Below are positions 59,571-64,000 of a DNA stretch of 64,000 nucleotides, one piece after another. Made by a program: the position numbers and the translations under genes. Each line of letters starts with the position of its first letter. The stretch's first letter is position 1. This DNA comes from Sarcophilus harrisii (Eukaryota > Chordata > Mammalia > Dasyuromorphia > Dasyuridae): assembly GCF_902635505.1 (NCBI RefSeq), contig NC_045428.1:431931106-431995105 (forward strand), written 5' to 3'. The notes under the pieces are model-generated. The model ran no database searches. It was not told where the DNA came from and was given only the letters and a program-made list of their open reading frames with translations.

Positions 59571-59676
59571 TCAGAGTCGTCTCTCTTGTCACTTTTTTTT
59601 CCTGGCATGGGTGAAGACATTGAGAAATCTTCGTTTTCGCTATGATCCATTTCAGAACTGTCAAGCCTTTTAAAAT
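59571..59676 (-). CDS. PDS5B: PDS5B coding exon with tandem donors
   Basis: The first base completes the split arginine codon, then 35 codons follow: LDSSEMDHSENEDFSMSSPM, PGKKSDKRDD, SDLVR. The chosen donor is GTGAGA (59570-59565), because recalled human PDS5B contains DLVRSEL across this junction. A second donor, GTAAGA, begins 6 nt earlier inside the exon (59576-59571); using it would drop V and R in frame. The acceptor is TTAAAAG, with a weak pyrimidine tract. The acidic and serine content suggests phosphorylation sites, but that is inference. Confidence 0.92.
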
Positions 59677-60034
59677 AAATATTTATTATTATTTATAATT
59701 ATCACATTTATCTATCTATCTATATATATATATATGTATCACACACACAGTCTCTTTCCCTCTCAAAAACCTGCCCAGAATGCCTTTATAGAATGAAACT
59801 ATATATTCTTTGTAAGATTCTCATTTTTTCAGAATCTGAATAATTTAATTTTTTCACAATTCACTGAATATCAGCTGCAGTACTGTTTTTCAGAGCTTAA
59901 ATTCTAATGTGAATTAATAATTTTAAAGAAATTAAGATTTTATATACATAAATTTACATCTATATAAATAAATATAGAGAGTAGAAGAGGGAAAAAAATG
60001 GGGGCTTTTCATATCTCACCAAACAGCAAGAAGT

Positions 60035-60130
60035 TCAATTGAATTTACTGAGCATCTATTATCTAGCACATGCAAAAAGCTATGGTGATATAAAAGAAAA
60101 ATAAGACAATCCTCCCCCCAAGAGACAATA
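60035..60130 (-). mobile_element. L2 3' end
   Basis: TACTGAGCATCTATTATCTA, GCACATGCAAAAAGCTATGG. Confidence 0.6.
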
Positions 60131-60407
60131 AAACATTTGCAGATGATGGCCTCAAAGGTCTTTTCAAGATTTAGATCTATGATTCTATGACCACAAAACT
60201 GATATACATGAAGCAAAGTTTTATATGACTTAATATCCACCACTGATATTCATGAAACAAAGTTTTATATGAGTTAATATCCATTAGGTGGTATAAACTT
60301 AAATTCAAGGAGAGGAACAAACATGGTCTGCTGGGAAAATAATGAGATCAACTTACACATTTGTGTTAGGATATAAGAAAAATAAAGTTGGAGTGAGTAT
60401 ATTAAGC

Positions 60408-60605
60408 AGAGAATCTTAACCCATGGGTGGAGGTGGTTCATAAACTTGTTTTTAAATTGTTTCAAAATAATGGACTTCCTTTGTAATCCTATATATTTAT
60501 TTTATTTTTAAAATTCTGAGGAGTCCATAGACTTCAGAAGAATGATGAAGGGATCTATAACACAAAATAAAACTAAGAATCTATTTTATAAGAGGTCTTA
60601 AGTAT
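60408..60605 (+). mobile_element. Relict DNA-transposon-like repeat, copy C
   Basis: AGAGAATCTTAACCCATGGG, TTCATAAACTTGTTTTTAAA, TTCCTTTGTAATCCTATATA, AATTCTGAGGAGTCCATAG. Same family as copies A and B. Confidence 0.55.
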
Positions 60606-60609
60606 CATT

Positions 60610-61090
60610 AGGAATGCAAGGAATTTGGATTTTACTATAGATAATGATAGTTATTTTAAGGAATAATGTAATCAAAACCATGTTTTAGGAATACTGATTT
60701 ATTGCCGATATAGAAAATGGATTAAAAAAGAAACTGAAGTCAAGACAGTTACAGGGCTATTTCAGTAATATAGGCCTCAATACAAGGGTCTGAAACTAAG
60801 TGGTGGTAGAAGAAGAAATTTACCGAAGAAAGAGATATTACAAAGGGGACTTCTTGACTGGCTTTGAAAAAGTCAAGAGGGAGGAGTCAACAATGTTTCT
60901 GAAAGATTATTCAATCTCTCTAAGTGACTAGGAAAATGTCATCACTGACAAAGTGGAACTCAGAAAGTCATTTTGGAAACATAGTCTAAAATACTAAACT
61001 GAAGATATCTAAGAGAATATGTTCAGTTGACAGGCTAAAGATAGGGGATAATGTAGGAAATTTCAGTGTCAAAATAGTAATTATTGATGT
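60610..61090 (-). mobile_element. L2 fragment
   Basis: GGAATTTGGATTTTACTATA, GTCAAGACAGTTACAGGGCT, ATTTCAGTAATATAGGCCTC. Confidence 0.6.
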
Positions 61091-61121
61091 TCTTGGGCAG
61101 GTATAAACATCATCACAAATG

Positions 61122-61290
61122 TCAGCAAGAGGCAGTATGGCCTAGTAGAATAAGTCAGACGTGGAGTCAGAAAGCTGTAAGTTGAAGTCCTGCCTCTGAC
61201 AAATATTATAATCATGGGAAAGTCATTAAGTCTATAAGTTCCCCAAAACATATGAGGGTATACATTTCAAATATGCTATTCATCTCCACC
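61122..61290 (+). repeat. MIR SINE
   Basis: GGCAGTATGGCCTAGTAGAA, GTGGAGTCAGAAAGCTGTAA, GGGAAAGTCATTAAGTC. Confidence 0.7.
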
Positions 61291-61966
61291 TGAAGAAGTT
61301 TTGACAACAGGATTCCCTATATAGATAAAGTCTCAGCTCTGAACTATCATTTCTTATTTCCGTTTTTTTGGATCAGTTAGAAATATGACTCTCACCCCTA
61401 TTCTATATATATCAAGATCACTGAAAAAGATAGATATCATTCCTCCCTTCTTTTATTTCGAAAGTATCTTATTTCATATTATCAGCTGTTATCTTGAAAC
61501 TGGCAGCAACTAAAGCCTCTGTGATGTTCCACTGTAGTGAAGTAATATAAATCCAGCAAAATGGGTCTCTGAACATCTACTAAAATTACTGAAGAATTTT
61601 CAAAATTTAATTAGCTTCACACTAAAACTTTACAAAAGTAAAATGAAAAGGATGGCTTAAAATGAAAAAAGGGAAAGGGACCCGAGATGTGATTTTTATT
61701 GGTATAGGAAACTTCCAGGAGTGAAATATCCCAGGTTCACACACATTTTATCTTCTTGCTCTTACAGAATTTCCTAGAAAAGAAGTGCCAGACTTCCATG
61801 GGGTCCCAATTAGATTGAAAGGTAATTGGAAAGTTAACAAAATAAATAAAAACACAAGATAGATAATGTGGATTTGTGGTTTTTTAAGTAATATGAATCT
61901 ATTTGTATCTGAGCTTGACATCACAAGTCACATGGCAAATACAGATTAGAGAAGGGACTTGCTGAA

Positions 61967-62245
61967 AGGAAGGAAACAAGTATTTCTATAGCACTTGTTC
62001 TGCCTGGAACTGTGAGAAACACTTTGTACATATCTCATGTGATCCTAACTACCATGGGATATAGACATTATTATTATTATTATTATTATTATTACTTTAC
62101 AGAGGAGGAAAATGAACCAGATAGGAGTCAAGTAACTTGATCTGAGTCACATAGTTCACAAGGATATGAACTCAAGCTTGCCTTTCCTCATGCCATTATC
62201 TGCCTTCCTGGACTCTACCAACTCTGTATCCACTATATCACATTC
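61967..62245 (-). repeat. MIR SINE with an ATT microsatellite
   Basis: TCTCATGTGATCCTAACTAC, an (ATT)n run at 62069-62095, then ACAGAGGAGGAAAATGAACC and GAGTCACATAGTTCACAAGG. Confidence 0.7.
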
Positions 62246-62509
62246 TTAAAATTAGGTTATCATCATATCATTATAGGACAGTTCTTTCAACACTTGCTAT
62301 GAGGAAGGGAGTGTAATCATCAGACCTTTAAGAATGAGCATTTCATATGACCTCTTTAATTCTTAAGTTGGAAAAGGATGACAGCCTATTTTAGAATACA
62401 AAGAATAATGACACATATATTTACACAAAATATTTCTGGTAGTTCGTTTTAAGTTAACTAACTTTATGACTCCATAATCATCGCTAAATGTGAACTATCT
62501 CATACATAC

Positions 62510-62655
62510 CTTCCTTTAATTCTTCCTGGAGAACTTGGATTTGAGCTGCTACTTGCATTGCTCACAGTCTCCATCCTTGAAGATTTAGACTGAGATTGCT
62601 TGCCTGCTGATGAAAGAGGCTTATTAACAGCTCCAAGAACATTGGCTGTTTTAGG
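62510..62655 (-). CDS. PDS5B: PDS5B coding exon (serine-rich linker)
   Basis: The acceptor is TTTCAG and the donor GTATGT. The exon has 48 full codons plus two bases (AG) that complete an arginine codon with the next exon. It reads PKTANVLGAVNKPLSSAGKQ, then a run rich in S and N, ending PSSPGRIKG. It continues the preceding exon without a gap (TPGK then PKTAN). The composition is low-complexity and basic, typical of the disordered PDS5B tail. Residues differ from recalled human sequence only at scattered sites, as expected for a distant mammal. Confidence 0.93.
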
Positions 62656-63753
62656 CTGAAATAAAAAAAAATAAAAGTTTGATCACCCAATTAAAAACAA
62701 TAAATTACATGTTAAATAATTTGGAAACAACAAGTATTACTAGGAAAATATCTGAATATAAATCAAACACGAATAAATTGTCTTGTAAGTCTTATGTCTA
62801 TTAACTAAATCTGAGCTAAGTATGGTAAGAAATGTTCTGTAATCCTTGCAACCAGGGCATTGAGGATAGTGAATCTTTTGAGTTTGCATTCTGAGAAAGA
62901 GTAGGTTAAGTTGTTCAGATGTTGGTTCTAAATTTGAAATTGTTATGGAGAGTGAGAAGTTACCAGGTTGCCTGGAGGCAGAGAAACAGAACATATCAAA
63001 ACACCTGTGTTAATGAGTGGCCACTAAACTTACAGTCTGAGTGAGATAGAGACCCAGTCTTAAAAAATTCAATTAAATAAAGATAAATTTCACTCGAACA
63101 TAGAGATAAAGCTACTTGGAAGGCAAATGAGTAGTTTCTCAATTACACAGAAAACAGTTCAAAAGGAAATGGAGAACTAATGAATATTGTAATTAACAAC
63201 ATCTTCATTCTTTGCCTGTTTCCTTGTAGCTAACAATAAACTAAATTCGATGTCAACAAGTACCTACTACTTTGCTAGACATTGTGTGCCACTTTTGAAG
63301 TTATAAAGAGAAAAATAAAATTGCCTCCTCCCTTTCCTCAAGCAGCTTACATTCAACTGGAAGAAAACAACATGTAAATAAGATATGTAATCAACAACAC
63401 TAGCTATGTGCTATTGTTCTATAGAAAGATATAAGATTACATTTTGTTTTAGAATTTTCATTTTGATGTTGAAGGAAGCTGAATAAAAACTAGAGTACCA
63501 TAATTTATTCCAAATTCTACTGGCTTCTTGAAGAAACACTATCAATTTATCACGCTTCAGTTTGCATTTTTGGAAAAGAGGTATATAATCATTTATTAGA
63601 CAATAAGAATGTTTCTAAAAACTAATTTTTCTAGTTTATGTGAATTCTTAAGAGAAACATAAAAAGTACACAATGGAATTATGTGAGTAATTACATTAAT
63701 GAAAAGAAACTATTCTACAATAAACAAACCCTTTGATTTTTGTCAATATGTAC
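62656..63753 (-). other. PDS5B: PDS5B intron
   Basis: GT-AG intron of 1.1 kb, AT-rich. It contains one L2 3'-end fragment (63246-63380) and otherwise nothing recognised. Confidence 0.8.
63246..63380 (-). mobile_element. L2 3' end
   Basis: CAACAAGTACCTACTACTTT, GACATTGTGTGCC, TCCTCAAGCAGCTTACATTC. Confidence 0.65.
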
Positions 63754-63816
63754 CTTTCCTGGAGTGAAGAAGGATTTCATTTCTGGAGGCAGATAATTTT
63801 TGGTGTTACTAAAGTT
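63754..63816 (-). CDS. PDS5B: PDS5B coding exon (21 codons, start of visible tail)
   Basis: The exon starts after a pyrimidine-rich acceptor ending TTTTAG and ends at donor GTACAT. It opens and closes on codon boundaries and encodes 21 residues, starting NFSNTKNY and ending FFTPGK. The segment KNYLPPEMKSFFTPGK matches the stretch of human PDS5B just after the HEAT-repeat region, as I recall it. It is the most upstream exon in the window; the previous exon lies past position 64000. Confidence 0.92.
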
Positions 63817-64000
63817 CTAAAAGCAAAGAGAAAAAGTAACATATATGAGATTATGTATCTATGAAATCAAGAAGATTAAATATATGATAGAAGAATAAAT
63901 TCAATGTTACTAAATAAACATCATCTGAAATCTTAATTTTATTTTGAATTATTTCTAGTATCTTTCTGTGCATAAACCTCTTAACTGAGCCACTATTGTT

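Larger units (their letters stand above)
59677..62509 (-). other. PDS5B: PDS5B intron with old repeats
   Basis: GT-AG intron of 2.8 kb. It holds two minus L2 pieces, a relict DNA transposon, two MIR copies and small TATC, TA, CA and ATT microsatellites (59707-59750 and 62069-62095). Segment 61291-61966 has no clear assignment. Confidence 0.8.
43488..64000 (-). other. PDS5B: PDS5B gene, 3' portion (seven terminal coding exons, introns, 3'UTR)
   Basis: Seven minus-strand blocks translate to the C-terminus of PDS5B, the HEAT-repeat protein that binds cohesin (with WAPL, sororin and RAD21) and controls sister-chromatid cohesion in the nucleus. Exon sizes in transcript order are 63, 146, 106, 440, 108, 142 and 36 coding nt. 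They join in phase without a break and give 346 residues plus stop, against about 1447 for the whole human protein. The HEAT-repeat body is encoded beyond the right edge. What is seen here is the disordered, lysine-, serine- and glutamate-rich tail with two AT-hooks. Paralogue PDS5A lacks this long AT-hook tail, which favours PDS5B. The identification comes from recalled human protein; the exon joins were read directly. Confidence 0.95.

Overview
The window reads as nuclear DNA from a mammal, most likely a marsupial. It is AT-rich, has no dense coding, and is packed with several generations of interspersed repeats. The marsupial call rests on many copies of a tRNA-derived SINE in short A-tailed and long forms, on L1 3' ends of the marsupial type, and on abundant old L2, CR1/L3 and MIR. 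Species cannot be settled from the sequence. Family names come from recognition, not from a database search.

The only host gene I can support is PDS5B (cohesin regulator, APRIN), on the minus strand at the right end. Seven consecutive exons are legible: 63754-63816, 62510-62655, 59571-59676, 55040-55479, 54838-54945, 51755-51896 and 46376-46411 (ending in the stop). All splice sites are GT-AG and all phases fit. Together they encode the last 346 residues: a charged, disordered tail with two AT-hooks. A long 3'UTR probably runs down to about 43.5 kb. Earlier exons lie beyond the right edge.

Positions 1 to about 43,000 are gene-free DNA downstream of PDS5B. By mammalian synteny, KL (klotho) would be expected further left, but it is not in the window. 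Layout: L1 with a solo LTR inside (1-962); a second LTR (about 1231-2015); MIR and SINE copies (2.8-7.3 kb); a third LTR (7419-7897); an old CR1/L3 copy split by younger L1 (7.9-10.3 kb); antisense L1 (10.7-12.0 kb); L1 nested in L1 (13.95-15.66 kb); a 1.8 kb polypyrimidine minisatellite with a 70-bp period (18.3-20.1 kb); a GC-rich block (20.38-21.36 kb); and a four-level nest of L2, two L1s and an LTR (24.34-27.45 kb). Further on come a long perfect hairpin (27.62-27.69 kb), a fossil C2H2 zinc-finger fragment (31.64-31.79 kb), antisense L2 with an LTR inside (32.45-34.56 kb), another LTR (35.5-36.3 kb) and a small hAT transposon (36.73-36.92 kb).

I see no novel multi-gene system. The most unusual signals are structural. 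One is a 29-bp perfect inverted repeat with a 1-nt loop beside a SINE. Another is a 90-bp block of old L2 present twice 2.5 kb apart with one difference. A third is a paralogous pair of segments bracketing the minisatellite and the GC-rich block. A fourth is a pair of tandem splice donors in PDS5B.
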